Both the position numbers and the translations under genes were made by a program. A stretch of 5,717 nt of DNA. It comes from Myxococcales bacterium (GTDB lineage: Bacteria > Myxococcota > Polyangia > Polyangiales > Polyangiaceae). Positions 5,231-5,717 of this stretch are shown here, in pieces; the stretch's first letter is position 1; each line of letters begins with the position of its first letter. The notes beneath the pieces were generated by a model. The model had not been told where the DNA came from. It did no database searches and saw nothing but the letters and a program-made list of their open reading frames with translations. The stretch spans positions 1 to 5,717 of the forward strand of contig PLXW01000032.1 of the NCBI GenBank assembly GCA_003151595.1, written 5' to 3'.

Positions 5231-5717
5231 GGGGTCATCGGCTGGCGCACCGTCGTCGTTTGATCACCCATGACGATCACGCTGACGATCTTGGTCGCCG
5301 GCGGATTCGAGCTCGTCATCTTGAGGCGGTGCTCACCGACCGAGACGCTGCGCTTGAAGATAGGGGAAGGGCCGATGGTCGTGCCGTTGTCGGAGACCGA
5401 GTCGCAAGCGGGGAAGCAGATGATCGTGAGCTGGCCGTGATCGCCGGCGGCCGCGGCCATGGGGGTGGGGGCCGGGGTGCGGCGGGGGGCGTGGGAGGGG
5501 GCGGCGGCGAGGGGGAGGGGCGGGGCCGGGCGTGGAGGCGGCGCCGCGCTGGCGTTCCCGTTGCCGTTCGCATTCGCATTCGCGTTCGCGGCCGGAGTCG
5601 GGTTCGTGGTCGCGGGCGGTGCCGGGGTCGGGGCCGCGATCGGGGCGGGGCTGGCGGTGACGGCGATCGCGTTCGTGAACGCGGCGCGCGCGGACCCGAA
5701 CGGCCCCGAGGTGACGG
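5227..5717 (-). CDS. C-terminal part of a protein with Pro/Ala-rich linker and PEGA-like domain (possible Ser/Thr kinase tail)
   Basis: The frame is open from the right edge to TGA at 5229-5227, giving the last 162 residues; the start lies outside. The visible part begins VTSGPFGSARAAFTNAIAVT, continues as a Pro/Ala/Asn-rich linker of about 65 residues (including alternating NANANANGNGNA), and ends in a compact beta-rich domain: GQLTIICFPACDSVSDNG, a GPSP turn, VSVGEHRLKMTSSNPP, and MGDQTTTVRQPM. This strand-turn-GEH pattern resembles PEGA domains at the ends of myxobacterial Ser/Thr kinases. The CFPAC pair could form a disulfide if the domain is periplasmic. No kinase motif or membrane segment is visible, so the kinase identity is a guess from domain style. 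An internal ATG at 5460 would give only 77 residues and is less likely to be the start, because the frame stays open with coherent composition upstream. The stop overlaps the lipoprotein start as GTGA. Confidence 0.75.
   Translation of the reverse strand, partial: VTSGPFGSARAAFTNAIAVTASPAPIAAPTPAPPATTNPTPAANANANANGNGNASAAPPPRPAPPLPLAAAPSHAPRRTPAPTPMAAAAGDHGQLTIICFPACDSVSDNGTTIGPSPIFKRSVSVGEHRLKMTSSNPPATKIVSVIVMGDQTTTVRQPMTP
5551..5586. repeat. Six-base tandem repeat encoding an Asn-Ala/Asn-Gly tract
   Basis: Six consecutive 6-base units (minus strand AACGCG, AATGCG, AATGCG, AACGGC, AACGGG, AACGCC) encode NANANANGNGNA in the linker before the PEGA-like domain. The unit length keeps the frame whatever the copy number, so the tract could expand or shrink without breaking the protein. 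Confidence 0.55.

Noticed and set aside
3377..5263. 628-codon open frame on the plus strand
   Set aside because: It is antisense to the lipoprotein, has an Arg-rich composition typical of shadow frames in GC-rich DNA, and contains no domain. The minus-strand frame has a signal peptide, a lipobox and coherent composition.
5316..5579. 87-codon minus-strand frame (Pro/Arg-rich)
   Set aside because: It is an out-of-frame shadow of the PEGA-protein linker; the correct frame continues into a folded domain and ends on the coupled GTGA.

Overview
The window is very GC-rich with strongly GC-biased third codon positions. Every supported gene lies on the minus strand, so the genes read from right to left. 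Three traits suggest a delta-proteobacterium of the myxobacterial type (Myxococcota, perhaps Polyangiales): a Pro/Ala-rich protein ending in a PEGA-like domain, a large Cys/Gly/Asp-rich lipoprotein, and a tilS gene lying just before ftsH. This placement is inferred from style and gene content, not from a database match.

Right part (about 3452-5717): the C-terminal end of a protein with a Pro/Ala/Asn-rich linker and a PEGA-like domain, possibly the tail of a Ser/Thr kinase. It is followed by a 592-codon predicted lipoprotein. The stop of the first and the GTG start of the second overlap as GTGA, so they form a coupled pair of unknown function, probably at the cell envelope.

Middle part (about 1799-3451): a 94-bp spacer holds a GC-rich palindromic element of the kind scattered through many high-GC genomes. 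After it come an RlmD/TrmA-family RNA m5U methyltransferase with its Fe-S cysteines and catalytic residues intact, a 68-aa four-cysteine protein, and tilS. These three overlap as GTGA and then TAATG, so they look like one translationally coupled RNA-modification operon.

Left part (1-905): a 177-bp spacer with several small dyad structures separates tilS from the first 242 codons of ftsH, which runs out of the window after the Walker A region. One hairpin with a C(UUCG)G loop ends directly against the ftsH ribosome binding site.

The content is mostly housekeeping: rRNA and tRNA modification and membrane protein quality control. I see no mobile element, CRISPR array, rRNA or tRNA gene. The least explained items are the small four-cysteine protein, the lipoprotein/PEGA pair, and the ftsH leader hairpin. 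No stretch longer than 300 bases lacks a gene.
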